Below are positions 8,365-17,213 of a stretch of 64,000 nucleotides of DNA, piece after piece. Under the pieces are notes generated by a model, which saw only the letters and a list, made by a program, of their open reading frames with translations, searched no databases and had not been told where the DNA came from. A program made the translations under genes and the position numbers. Every line of letters starts with the position of its first letter. Positions within the stretch are counted from its first letter, which is position 1. The stretch is from DAOUMF01 sp034408935 (GTDB taxonomy: Bacteria > Chloroflexota > Dehalococcoidia > SM23-28-2 > RBG-16-64-32): the NCBI GenBank assembly GCA_034408935.1, contig DAOUMV010000003.1, positions 124,001 through 188,000 of the forward strand, given 5' to 3'.

Positions 8365-11300
8365 ATGGACCCTCCCGTTACCATCTCCAAGAGCGAATTC
8401 GATGCCGTCATCTTCGATATGGACGGAGTCGTGACCAGGACCGCGACCGTCCATGCCGCCGCCTGGAAGCGGCTGTTTGACGAGTATCTCCAGGAGCGCG
8501 CGGCACGCGAGGACGAGCCGTTTCGGCCCTTCGATGCCGACTCCGACTATCGGCGCTACGTTGATGGCAAACCCCGCTACGACGGGGTGGTGAGCTTCTT
8601 GGAATCGCGCGGCATCTCCCTTGCCTACGGCGACCCTGGCGACCCGCCGGACAAGCAAACCGTCTGCGGAATCGGCAACCGAAAGAATCGCTATTTCACA
8701 GAGCACCTCGAAGAGCGCGGTGTGGATGCCTATGAGTCAACCGTCAACCTTATCCGGGACTTGAGGGCAAGGGGTATGAAGACCGCGATCTTCTCCGCCA
8801 GCCGGAATTGCCAGGCCGTCCTGAAGGCCGCAAACGTGAGCGGGCTGTTCGACGCCAGGGTTGACGGCGTTGACGCGGACGAACTCGGCCTGCTAGGCAA
8901 GCCTGACCCCGCGGTTCTTCTAGAGGCCGCCCGGCGCCTGCAGGTCCCCCCTGAGCGCGCCGTCATCGTTGAGGATGCGATCGCGGGCGTGCAGGCTGGC
9001 CACGCTGGCCGCTTCGGCCTGGTGATCGGGGTTAACCGGTCGGGTGAGACTGGCGTTCTGCGAAAGAACGGAGCGGACGTCGAGGTCACCGATCTCAAGG
9101 AGGTCACCTTGGCCGACGAGGGCCACATTGGGGAGTCGAACCTGGACAGGACATGGTCATTCGTCTACGAGGGCTTTGAACCTGAACAGGAGAAGCTGCG
9201 CGAAACGCTCTGCACGCTCGGCAATGGCTATTTCGCCACCAGGGGTGCGGCACCAGAGGCCAGCGCGGACGATGTCCACTACCCCGGCACGTACCTAGCC
9301 GGAGGCTACAACCGGCTAACCAGCGAGATCGCTGGTCGCATCATCGAAAACGAGGATCTGGTCAACCTTCCCAACTGGCTCTCTCTCACCTTCCGGATCG
9401 AGGGCGGCGAGTGGTTTGATCTCAGAAAGGTGGAGATCCTAGATTTCAGGCAGGAGCTGAACCTGAAGCACGGAGTGCTCCTCCGTACCGTCCACTTCCG
9501 CGACAACGAGGGCCGGCGGACGACGCTGAAGAGCCGACGCTTCGTTCATATGGCCAGTCCTCACCGTGCGGGTCTCGAGACCACACTGACTTCGGAGAAC
9601 TGGACAGGCCACCTGGAGATTCACTCCGCGCTGGACGGCCGCGTCGTCAACGCTGGCGTCGAACGGTATCGCCAGCTCAACAACAAGCATCTCGTCCCCC
9701 TGGAGACGGGGACCGTCGGCAACGATGGCATCTGGCTCAAGGTTGAAACCAGCCAATCGCGTATCGAGATCGCCCAGGCCGCGCGGACACGCGTGTTTGT
9801 GGATGGCGGAGCCATTGTGGTGGGCGGGGCCCCGATCGTAGAGCCGGACTACGTAGCCCAACAGTTCGCCTGCGACGTCAAGACTGGGAGCGAGGTGAGG
9901 ATCGAGAAGATCGTTTCTCTGTTCACATCGCGAGACCGGGGAGTCTCCGAGTGTGGCCTGGAAGCTCGAAAGGCGATAGAGCGTGCCGCCCAGTTCGATG
10001 ATCTGCTTCAGAGACACGTTGTCGCCTGGGAGCACCTCTGGCGCCGCTGTGACATCGAGATCACCGATGACGAGCGGACCCAACTCATCCTGCGACTCCA
10101 TATCTTCCACCTCTTGCAGACCGCTTCCCTTAACACGATCGATCTCGATGTCGGCATACCCGCCCGCGGTTGGCACGGCGAGGCCTACCGCGGCCGCGTG
10201 TTCTGGGATGAGCTGTTCATCCTCCCGTTTCTGAACCTTCGCCTGCCCGACATCAGCAGGGGACTGATGCTGTACCGGCATCGCCGCCTGTCCGAGGCGC
10301 GTTGGGCCGCCAAGGAAGCGGGTTTTCGCGGTGCGATGTACCCCTGGCAGAGCGGCAGCGACGGGCGGGAAGAGAGCCAGGTGCTCCATCTCAACCCTAT
10401 CTCAGGGAGGTGGATTCCCGACAACAGTCACCTGCAGAGGCATATCAACGCCGCCATCGCCTACAACATCTGCCAGTACACCCAGGCCACTCAGGACACG
10501 GAGTTTCTTCACTTCCACGGTGCGGAGATGCTCCTGGAGATCGCGCGCTTCTTTGCCAGCATCGCTACCTACAACGCTGAGATCGATCGCTACGAGATCC
10601 TTGGGGTCATGGGGCCGGACGAGTACCACGACAGCTATCCGGATGCCGACGAACCAGGCCTCAACAACAACGCGTACACCAACATCATGGCGGTATGGGT
10701 GCTCAGCCATGCCCTGCAGGTTCTCTACAACCTGCCGGCGGAGCGCCGGCGATCGCTGTGGGAGAACCTGCGCATTGAGCAGCAGGAGATCGATCGCTGG
10801 GATGAGATCAGCCGCAAGATGCGCGTCGTCTTCCACGACGATGGCATCATCAGCCAGTTCGAAGGCTACGACCAACTGCGGGAGCTCGACTGGGAGAGAT
10901 ACCTCGAGAAATACGGCGACACCCAGCGTCTGGACCGCATTCTGGAAGCGGAGGGAGATACCCCCAATCGCTACAAGGCGTCGAAACAGGCGGACGTTAT
11001 CATGCTCTTCTACCTCTTCTCCGCTGGAGAGCTCCGCGAGCTGTTCGAGCGATTGGGGTATCCCTTCGAGTATGAGACGATCCCGAAGAACGTAAGCTAC
11101 TACATGCAGCGGACTTCACACGGGTCAACGCTGAGCCGCGTGGTCGACTCTTGGGTATTGGCGCGCTCCGACAGAGCGCGCTCTTGGAGCGTGTTCAAGC
11201 AAGCCCTGGAGAGCGACATGACAGACATCCAGGGTGGGACCACGCCGGAGGGCATCCATCTCGGTGCCATGGCCGGCACCGCTGATCTTGTGCAACGAGG

Positions 11301-11535
11301 GTACACCGGCATCGCGGTTCGTGGCGACGTGCTGTGGCTGAATCCGCTCCTACCTGACGATCTTTCTGGCCTCTTCTTTCGCTTTCGCTTTCGCAAGCAC
11401 TGGCTTCAGGTCAGCATCTCAGGCGATCGTCTCAAGGTGAGCACGAGCGAGGACGCCCCCGGACCCATGAAGCTCGGCTTCAAGCAGGAGATCCACTTGC
11501 TTGAGCCCGGAGACACCAGGCAGTTCTCTTTGTAG
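8365..11535 (+). CDS. HAD beta-phosphoglucomutase / GH65 disaccharide phosphorylase fusion
   Basis: 1056 residues. Residues about 10-245 are a HAD hydrolase of the beta-phosphoglucomutase type (FDMDGVV, then the SASRNC and KPDP motifs). Residues about 265-1056 are a GH65 phosphorylase: the general acid is E753 in MGPDEYHD, followed by NNAYTN, then SKQADV and SHGSTLS, the phosphate-binding segments. GH65 enzymes split trehalose, maltose, kojibiose or nigerose with phosphate to glucose and beta-glucose-1-phosphate. A beta-PGM domain would convert that product to glucose-6-phosphate, so the fusion joins consecutive steps. HAD-GH65 fusions are also known in mycobacteria (OtsB1-like). Which disaccharide is used is not visible. 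Confidence 0.92.
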   Translation: MDPPVTISKSEFDAVIFDMDGVVTRTATVHAAAWKRLFDEYLQERAAREDEPFRPFDADSDYRRYVDGKPRYDGVVSFLESRGISLAYGDPGDPPDKQTVCGIGNRKNRYFTEHLEERGVDAYESTVNLIRDLRARGMKTAIFSASRNCQAVLKAANVSGLFDARVDGVDADELGLLGKPDPAVLLEAARRLQVPPERAVIVEDAIAGVQAGHAGRFGLVIGVNRSGETGVLRKNGADVEVTDLKEVTLADEGHIGESNLDRTWSFVYEGFEPEQEKLRETLCTLGNGYFATRGAAPEASADDVHYPGTYLAGGYNRLTSEIAGRIIENEDLVNLPNWLSLTFRIEGGEWFDLRKVEILDFRQELNLKHGVLLRTVHFRDNEGRRTTLKSRRFVHMASPHRAGLETTLTSENWTGHLEIHSALDGRVVNAGVERYRQLNNKHLVPLETGTVGNDGIWLKVETSQSRIEIAQAARTRVFVDGGAIVVGGAPIVEPDYVAQQFACDVKTGSEVRIEKIVSLFTSRDRGVSECGLEARKAIERAAQFDDLLQRHVVAWEHLWRRCDIEITDDERTQLILRLHIFHLLQTASLNTIDLDVGIPARGWHGEAYRGRVFWDELFILPFLNLRLPDISRGLMLYRHRRLSEARWAAKEAGFRGAMYPWQSGSDGREESQVLHLNPISGRWIPDNSHLQRHINAAIAYNICQYTQATQDTEFLHFHGAEMLLEIARFFASIATYNAEIDRYEILGVMGPDEYHDSYPDADEPGLNNNAYTNIMAVWVLSHALQVLYNLPAERRRSLWENLRIEQQEIDRWDEISRKMRVVFHDDGIISQFEGYDQLRELDWERYLEKYGDTQRLDRILEAEGDTPNRYKASKQADVIMLFYLFSAGELRELFERLGYPFEYETIPKNVSYYMQRTSHGSTLSRVVDSWVLARSDRARSWSVFKQALESDMTDIQGGTTPEGIHLGAMAGTADLVQRGYTGIAVRGDVLWLNPLLPDDLSGLFFRFRFRKHWLQVSISGDRLKVSTSEDAPGPMKLGFKQEIHLLEPGDTRQFSL

Positions 11536-11701
11536 CCCGCCAGGCCATCGGTTCGCTCCTCGTCCCCGAGGCCCTTGACGTCTACCCACAACTTTGGAAC
11601 TGGCCGAAGCCGGGCCCGGACCTCTCGTCGACAGGCGCAGAGAGATGGGTCTTGGGTTTCCGGGCGGTGACAGGATTGACCCCTCGCAATTGGCAGAATG
11701 G

Positions 11702-11730
11702 AAGGGCAGCGGTCAAAGGCCGCTGCCCTT
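11702..11730. terminator. strong hairpin between convergent genes
   Basis: A perfect 11-bp stem (AAGGGCAGCGG / CCGCTGCCCTT) with a 7-base loop lies between the ends of the HAD-GH65 gene (plus) and the DoxX gene (minus). There is no long T-run, but position and stem strength fit a bidirectional terminator. Confidence 0.65.
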
Positions 11731-11756
11731 CGGGGTGCCTAGATCGACGTTGTGCT

Positions 11757-12284
11757 TTAGCCCAGGGCGTATTGTAGTAGGGGGATCCTCTTCACCAGGT
11801 CGATCTTCTCGATCACAGCGTCCAGGCCGATGATGCGGCCGGCGCCAAGCGCACCCAGCAGGGCGAACACCGCCATGTAGATGATGTGATCGTCCAGGAA
11901 TGGGTTGTTCGCAGGCCACAACTGGGCGAGGTAGAACATGAAGACCATGAGGGCGGCCATCAGCAGCCCGAAGCGGGTGAAGATGCCCAAAATGAGCGAG
12001 AAGCCGATTAGGATCTGGCCCCAGATCACCAAGGGGTCGACCACGTTGATGGCCGTCTGGCTCTCCCCCATTCTCACGAACGTGTCCTTGAGCGGCCCGC
12101 TGGTCGCGTTGACCAGGAACCCGCTCGCTGACCAGTTCGTGATCAGCTTGTCAAAGCCGGACCAGATGAAGATCCAGCCCATGGCCAGCCGCAGGATCAG
12201 CGTGGCGGCTGGAACTATCATCGCCACGTGCTTGAACTCCCACGTCCGCCCGCCAAAGGTCATAGCGTAGGTGTTCTCTGTCAT
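11757..12284 (-). CDS. DoxX/DoxD-family membrane protein
   Basis: 175 residues from the ATG at 12284, chosen because GGGAGG lies 7 bases upstream; a TTG at 12293 directly abuts that site and is unlikely. Four hydrophobic segments, with LRLAMGWIFIWSGFDKL at the start of the DoxX domain and FMFYLAQLWPANNPF later, match the DoxX/DoxD group. DoxD is the large subunit of thiosulfate:quinone oxidoreductase in Acidianus; most bacterial DoxX proteins are uncharacterised quinone-linked membrane proteins. It is monocistronic here. A role in sulfur or quinone redox is only suggested. Confidence 0.8.
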   Translation of the reverse strand: MTENTYAMTFGGRTWEFKHVAMIVPAATLILRLAMGWIFIWSGFDKLITNWSASGFLVNATSGPLKDTFVRMGESQTAINVVDPLVIWGQILIGFSLILGIFTRFGLLMAALMVFMFYLAQLWPANNPFLDDHIIYMAVFALLGALGAGRIIGLDAVIEKIDLVKRIPLLQYALG

Positions 12285-12645
12285 ATGGTTCAACCTCCCG
12301 TACTTGTCGTGGCCTTTAGTAGGCTCACGATTTGCACCCTTAATTCTGTACTAAGTACGATTCCCGTAGTGACGCGGATTCATGCGCACGGTCCATATCC
12401 GGCACCGCGTGGTCGGCAGATCCTGGTGCACACTCCTGACCACGCCCACCGCTAGCACCAAGAGCGTGCCGCCAGCCAGGACGACGTTGGGGAAAGGCGA
12501 GGCCGCTCAGCTGCTGCCTTTGCGCTGGCGCCAGCCCTGAATCCGCCCCGCGGTAGCCCCCGTATCTATTGGTGGCAGACCTCCAGGTCCGATCGCAACG
12601 CCCCGTACGACGCGGACCCGGATCTCATTTCGTCAGACAGCCGCC
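12285..12645. other. divergent intergenic region with GTAC palindrome
   Basis: About 360 bases between the divergent DoxX and HTH-regulator genes. Near 12349-12359 there is a small palindrome GTACTAAGTAC, possibly an operator. I cannot support a clear promoter or RNA. Confidence 0.35.
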
Positions 12646-13131
12646 ATGGGAGCGAAAAATCGGTTCCACAGCTCCAGTCACGGCGCGGTGCTGTTGCGCG
12701 TCGCCGCCGACCCCGGCTGCACCGTCGACGACCTCTCAGAGAGCCTATTCCTGACCCGGCGTACAGTGTGGAGTCTCATCGGTGACCTACGCCGAGCGGG
12801 CATGGTACACGTGCGCAAGAGGGGACGCCGTCACCACTACACCGTGAACCCCGACGCAGCTTCGCAGCATCCCGCCCCGGGCACAGCCATCGGGCGGGAC
12901 TGGCAGCGCAAGGGAGTGAGCTACATGGCTGGCGTCGACCGTGGTGAGCCCAGACCGGGGGACGCGATCCGGGACGGGATGCCAGCCCCGGGCCTGTCGT
13001 TGCCGCGCTGCCGTGACTGCAAAGCACCTATGACGTACGGGCCGGCCATCTGTTCATTCTGCCTATCGGAACGCTCGGAATGGGTCTCGGCCAAACGGGA
13101 AGATGAAGGCCGCCAACGCGGGCCAGGATAG
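12646..13131 (+). CDS. winged-helix (MarR/ArsR-like) regulator with C-terminal zinc-knuckle
   Basis: 161 residues. Residues about 10-65 form a winged HTH (HGAVLLRVAADPGCTVDDL, then TRRTVWSLIGDLRRAG and a basic wing RKRGRRHHY). The C-terminus carries CRDC and CSFC, a likely zinc-binding pair, so the protein could be a metal-structured or metal-sensing DNA-binding protein. No clear ribosome site, so the start is uncertain. Target genes are unknown; the divergent DoxX gene is the nearest candidate. Confidence 0.65.
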   Translation: MGAKNRFHSSSHGAVLLRVAADPGCTVDDLSESLFLTRRTVWSLIGDLRRAGMVHVRKRGRRHHYTVNPDAASQHPAPGTAIGRDWQRKGVSYMAGVDRGEPRPGDAIRDGMPAPGLSLPRCRDCKAPMTYGPAICSFCLSERSEWVSAKREDEGRQRGPG

Positions 13132-13159
13132 CACCCTGTTTGCCTAGGCTGTGTGAGGT

Positions 13160-13354
13160 GTGAAAGTGGCGAAAGGCCCGGCGACCCCGGATGCCCCGTT
13201 CAGTGTTTGCCCAAAGTGCAGCGGTGCTCTGATCGAAGACCTTGACGGTGACCGTGAGTGCCTGCAGTGTGGGTACATTGCCTATGCTCGGCGGCCGAAG
13301 AGGACTCCTCCCGAAGGGAAGCGCCGCCCGACCCACGGCGGACTCAAGCTCTAG
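13160..13354 (+). CDS. small zinc-ribbon protein
   Basis: 64 residues, GTG start. CPKC and CLQC are 20 residues apart, a classic four-Cys zinc ribbon, followed by a basic tail (RRPKRTPPEGKRRP) that could bind nucleic acid. It lies 28 bases after the HTH regulator and is probably co-transcribed. Function unknown. Confidence 0.55.
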   Translation: MKVAKGPATPDAPFSVCPKCSGALIEDLDGDRECLQCGYIAYARRPKRTPPEGKRRPTHGGLKL

Positions 13355-13723
13355 CAGCCGGGCAAGCCCAGGCTTGGCAAAGCAGGAAGAGAGCCCCCCG
13401 GCGTGGGTGGTGGACGGTGTTCAGCCATGTCGAGGGGCTGCTACGGCGGGAGCCGGATTGCCCCCGCTCAGAGGGGTGAACGCTTCGTGAGCAGCCGCGG
13501 TTAGCCCCTGCCAGACGGTCTATCTCAGCCAGCGCCTCCCGGCACGCCAGACGCCCCCGACGAAGGAGGCCGCGTTGCGCACAGGTTCGTCATGCTACAA
13601 CCGAACCTTTCTACGTGATTTGCCGTATTGACCTGTCTTGGCCAACGTGCTAATGTTCATTGGCTTGTCACAAGCCTGTCGCGCCTGCGGCGATTCTAGC
13701 CTTGTGCAGGAAGGGGGCACGGT
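13355..13723 (+). other. intergenic region carrying promoter and leader of first repeat protein
   Basis: About 370 bases without a gene. The last 95 bases hold a sigma70-type promoter and a 67-base leader that resembles the leader of the next repeat-protein gene. The first 250 bases show nothing recognisable. Confidence 0.5.
13628..13656 (+). promoter_or_regulatory. sigma70-type promoter of first repeat protein
   Basis: TTGACC (13628-13633), 17-base spacer, TAATGT (13651-13656). It lies 67 bases before the ATG of the secreted repeat protein. The second repeat gene has an equivalent promoter at the same distance, which supports both. Confidence 0.7.
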
Positions 13724-15190
13724 ATGAAGCACAAGCGAACTTCTCTGCTATCCCTGCTGGCGCTAACGGTCCTGGCGACGCTGCTGGTGGGCGCGCCGCA
13801 GAACCACGGCGCCCACGCAAGCCCCACCGTCGTGACCACTGTGTCTGTGGACAGTTTGTACCCAGACGTTGGGGTGAACGCCAGCACCGACCGCGTCTAC
13901 GTCGCCAACAGCGGCATCGACACCGTTTCCGTCATCGACGGGGCGAGCAACGCCGCCATCGCCACCACTGGTCAATGCTTCCGTTCGGGTGGGCCTATCG
14001 CCCTGGAGGGCGAAGACGGCACGGGTGATGGAGCAGTCATGGAGCGTGGCGCGGCGTCCAAGCAGAAGACCGTGTGGCTCCATAATGGCGAGTCGCGCAC
14101 CCTTTCATTCGACCTGGACGGCACCGCCAGGTACGAAGTCGTAGTCCGCTACAGCAACGACGGGCCGCCGGACACTGTTCAAGTGAGCATCGACGGCACT
14201 ATCATCGGGCAGTGCACCAGCCAGGACACACGGTCGCCGGGAGGCGTACCTGGCTCCGGCTGGAATGTGTTTTTCTCCTGCGAGCCCCTCGGGCCCGCGA
14301 TCCTTTCGCCCGGCCAGCATGAGCTAGTCGTTTCCGCCGAGACAGATTTCTACGGGGTGGAGATTGATGTAGTGTCGCTTTCGCCTATCGCCTATCCGGA
14401 GGCAACCCCGCCGGTGGCGGCGCCGGAGCTGTTGCCAGCCGCGGACTACTGGCTGGTGGCCTCTGACGGGGGCATCTTCACTTTCGGCGATGCCGGTTTC
14501 CACGGCTCCACGGGCGACATCGCGCTCAGCCAGCCGATCGGGGGGATGGCCGCCACTCCGAGCGGCAACGGCTACTGGCTCGTAGCCTCGGACGGGGGCG
14601 TCTTCTCTTGCGGCGATGCCGGCTTCTTCGGCTCCACAGGCGCCATCGCCCTCAACCAGCCGATAGTGGGCATGGCGGCCACCCCAAGCGGCAACGGCTA
14701 CTGGCTGGTCGCCTCGGACGGGGGCGTCTTCTCTTGCGGCGATGCCGGTTTACACGGCTCCACGGGTGCCATCGCCCTCAACCAGCCGATAGTGGGCATG
14801 GCGACCACCCCAAGCGTCAACGGCTACTGGCTGGTCGCCTCGGACGGCGGTATTTTCTCCTTCGGCGATGCCCTCTTCTACGGCTCCACGGGCAATATCG
14901 CCCTCAACCAGCCGATAGTGGGCATGGCTGCCACGCCAAGCGGCAACGGCTACTGGCTGGTCGCCTCTGACGGCGGCATCTTCTCTTTCGGTGATGCAGA
15001 CTTCTACGGCTCCACGGGCGCCATCGCGCTGAACCAGCCGATTGTGGGGATGGCCGCCACGCCAAGCGGCAACGGCTACTGGCTCGTCGCCTCCGATGGG
15101 GGCATCTTCTCTTTCGGTGATGCCGACTTCTTCGGCTCCACGGGCAACATCACCCTGAACCAGCCGATCGTGGGCATGTCCGCCGACTAG
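13724..15190 (+). CDS. secreted protein with six 42-residue YWLVASDGG repeats
   Basis: 488 residues. A signal peptide (KHKR, then a Leu/Ala-rich core ending near GAHA) is followed by a short YVTN/beta-propeller-like fragment (RVYVANSGIDTVSVID, one blade only), a beta-rich carbohydrate-binding-like module (about residues 90-220), then six 42-residue (126-bp) repeats from residue 242 to the end. The repeat core is NGYWLVASDGG-F-GDA-F-GSTG--ALNQPIVGMA. Repeats of this type occur in secreted actinobacterial and Chloroflexota proteins and probably form a beta-propeller or solenoid. The protein is presumably extracellular; no catalytic residues are evident. The single propeller blade looks like a remnant of recombination. 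Confidence 0.85.
   Translation: MKHKRTSLLSLLALTVLATLLVGAPQNHGAHASPTVVTTVSVDSLYPDVGVNASTDRVYVANSGIDTVSVIDGASNAAIATTGQCFRSGGPIALEGEDGTGDGAVMERGAASKQKTVWLHNGESRTLSFDLDGTARYEVVVRYSNDGPPDTVQVSIDGTIIGQCTSQDTRSPGGVPGSGWNVFFSCEPLGPAILSPGQHELVVSAETDFYGVEIDVVSLSPIAYPEATPPVAAPELLPAADYWLVASDGGIFTFGDAGFHGSTGDIALSQPIGGMAATPSGNGYWLVASDGGVFSCGDAGFFGSTGAIALNQPIVGMAATPSGNGYWLVASDGGVFSCGDAGLHGSTGAIALNQPIVGMATTPSVNGYWLVASDGGIFSFGDALFYGSTGNIALNQPIVGMAATPSGNGYWLVASDGGIFSFGDADFYGSTGAIALNQPIVGMAATPSGNGYWLVASDGGIFSFGDADFFGSTGNITLNQPIVGMSAD
14447..15187 (+). repeat. 126-bp coding tandem repeats (6 units)
   Basis: Units begin at 14447, 14573, 14699, 14825, 14951 and 15077, each starting with the codons for YWLVASDGG. 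DNA identity between units is high, consistent with recent duplication or gene conversion. The last unit stops after about 36 codons. Confidence 0.9.
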
Positions 15191-15395
15191 ACCGGGGCGA
15201 TGTGAAGCACAGGCGAATTCTCCTGCCGGGCCAGCAGGCTCTCCCGGCGGAGTAGACGCTGGTCACCGCCGAGCGGTCAGGCTTAAGTCTGACCCACCCC
15301 GAAACGCCGGCATCGGCCTGAACGTCGGAGAGCTGCGGCCCTTAGACGAGTTGTCGGCCTCGCGAGCGGACCGGGCACAACAGCTCGTGTGGGTA

Positions 15396-15423
15396 TTGAC
15401 TCTACTCCCCAGGTGCGTATGCT
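15396..15423 (+). promoter_or_regulatory. sigma70-type promoter of second repeat protein
   Basis: TTGACT (15396-15401), 16-base spacer, TATGCT (15418-15423), 68 bases before the ATG at 15492. It shows that longer in-frame extensions upstream of 15492 are not translated. The promoter and leader parallel those of the first repeat gene. Confidence 0.7.
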
Positions 15424-15491
15424 ACGTGGTGTCTGTCGTAAGCGTGCCGCGCGTGCGGCGATTCTGGTGCTGTGGGAGAAGGGGGCACGAT

Positions 15492-17177
15492 ATGACTACC
15501 GAAAGGCATAGGATCAGGGCGCTTGTGAGGGCCGCGGCGGCGCTCGCCGTCTTAGCTGTGGCTGTGCTGGCTGCCGTCGTCCCGGGGGGCTCTGGGAGCC
15601 AGGCGAGCCATCTCTCGCTGGTGCGCAGCTCCGATGTCGACACCGGCTCCACGAGCAAGATTGCCCTCAACCAGCCGGTCGTGGGCATGGCGTCCACGCC
15701 AAGCGGCAACGGCTACTGGCTGGTGGCCTCGGACGGCGGCATCTTTACCACCGGCGATGCCCTCTTCTACGGCTCCACGGGGAATATCGCCCTCAACCAG
15801 CCGGTCGTGGGCATGGCTGCCACGCCAAGCGGCAACGGCTACTGGCTGGTGGCCTCGGACGGCGGCATCTTCGCTTTTGGCGATGCCGGCTTCCACGGCT
15901 CCACGGGGAACATCGTCCTCAACCAGCCGGTCGTGGGCATGGCCGCCACTCCAAGCGGCAACGGTTACTGGTTGGTGGCCTCCGACGGCGGCATCTTCGC
16001 TTTCGGCGATGCTGGCTTCCATGGCTCCACGGGGAACATTGTCCTCAACCAGCCGGTCGTGGGCATGGCGGCCATCCCGAGCGGCAACGGTTACTGGCTG
16101 GTGGCCTCTGACGGTGGCATCTTCTCTTTCGGCGACGCCGACTTCTTCGGCTCGACGGGCAACATCGCCCTCAACCAGCCGATCGTCGGGATGGCGGCCA
16201 TCCCGAGCGGCAACGGTTACTGGTTCGTGGCCTCTGACGGTGGCATCTTCTCTTTCGGCGATGCCCTCTTCTATGGCTCCACGGGCGACATCACCCTCGA
16301 CCAGCCGATCGTGGGCATGGCCGCCATGCCACGCGGCAACGGCTACTGGTTCGTGGCCTCCGACGGCGGCATCTTCACCTACGGCGGCGTGCGATACCTA
16401 GCCTGGGTGTGGCAATTCTCCATTGACGGCTCGCCGGAAGACCTCGCGGAGGTGTTGGCTGAGCACAACCTGGGGATAATCGTGAAGACGCACAACGGCA
16501 CCGACTGGATGGCCCGCTATGATAGCTCTCCCCATGCCGTCAGCGGCCCAGGGCAGGTGCGTGTTTTGGCCCAGTACTTCGAAAAGCGTGGAGTCCCGTT
16601 CCATGCCTATGCTGTCCTCAAAGGTATTGACCCGGTGCGCGAAGCACAGATGACTGCTCAGGTGCTGGCCGCAGGCGCCCGCAGCGTCTTCCTTGACCTG
16701 GAGCCTTGGCAGGGGTACTGGCAGGGGACACCGCAGGCCGCTACCGCGTTCGGTCGCGAGTTGCGCCGACTTCAACCCCATGGTTCTGTCGTGACCACCG
16801 TCGAGCCGCGTCCGTGGGCACTAGAGAAGCTTCCCCTGGCCGAGTTCGCCTCCTTCAGCAACGCCTTCGCGTCCCTCATCTACTGGGAGACGTTTAGCTC
16901 GCAGGCGAACCTGGACTTGTTCGAGGCCTACGGCTGGCCGACCGGTCCTGGCGGCATGACTCCCGAGTTCTTGCTTGATGTTTCGGCGGGCCTACTGCAG
17001 CAGTACAACCTGCCCATCCAGCCGGTGGGACAGGGAGCCTCGCCGGACATGGCTGCCTGGGCGCGATTCATAGATGATGCCTGTCGGTCGGGCATGCCAG
17101 ATGTCTCCGTGTGGCGCTATGGCGTCACGAACCCAGGAGTTTGGGATCTGCTCGAGGGGAGGACCTCCTGTCCCTAG
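15492..17177 (+). CDS. secreted repeat protein with C-terminal glycosidase-like domain
   Basis: 561 residues from the ATG at 15492, chosen for the AGAAGGGGG ribosome site and because a promoter lies just upstream. An N-terminal signal/anchor (Ala/Val-rich, residues about 15-40) is followed by one partial and five full 42-residue YWLVASDGG repeats plus a final half unit (residues about 50-300). The last 260 residues form a different domain: IIVKTHNGTDW, VFLDLEPW, TTVEPRPWAL and SLIYWETF resemble a TIM-barrel glycoside-hydrolase or DUF1906-like fold, with acidic residues in DLEPW as candidate catalytic groups. Likely cell-surface or secreted; substrate unknown. Confidence 0.82.
   Translation: MTTERHRIRALVRAAAALAVLAVAVLAAVVPGGSGSQASHLSLVRSSDVDTGSTSKIALNQPVVGMASTPSGNGYWLVASDGGIFTTGDALFYGSTGNIALNQPVVGMAATPSGNGYWLVASDGGIFAFGDAGFHGSTGNIVLNQPVVGMAATPSGNGYWLVASDGGIFAFGDAGFHGSTGNIVLNQPVVGMAAIPSGNGYWLVASDGGIFSFGDADFFGSTGNIALNQPIVGMAAIPSGNGYWFVASDGGIFSFGDALFYGSTGDITLDQPIVGMAAMPRGNGYWFVASDGGIFTYGGVRYLAWVWQFSIDGSPEDLAEVLAEHNLGIIVKTHNGTDWMARYDSSPHAVSGPGQVRVLAQYFEKRGVPFHAYAVLKGIDPVREAQMTAQVLAAGARSVFLDLEPWQGYWQGTPQAATAFGRELRRLQPHGSVVTTVEPRPWALEKLPLAEFASFSNAFASLIYWETFSSQANLDLFEAYGWPTGPGGMTPEFLLDVSAGLLQQYNLPIQPVGQGASPDMAAWARFIDDACRSGMPDVSVWRYGVTNPGVWDLLEGRTSCP
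15714..16386 (+). repeat. 126-bp coding tandem repeats (5 units plus partials)
   Basis: Units begin at 15714, 15840, 15966, 16092, 16218 and 16344, the last truncated. A half unit precedes the first at about 15643. They match the repeats of the upstream gene in length and sequence, so the two genes share a repeat source. Confidence 0.9.
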
Positions 17178-17213
17178 ACGGCTCAGCCGGGCTCGAGGTG
17201 GCGGGCACAGCGG

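Noticed and set aside
15351..15491. Upstream extension of the second repeat protein
   Set aside because: It contains the promoter and leader; the ATG at 15492 with a ribosome site gives a proper signal peptide.
14447..16386. Possible CRISPR-like or satellite repeat array
   Set aside because: The 126-bp units are in frame inside two proteins; there are no unique spacers between short repeats.
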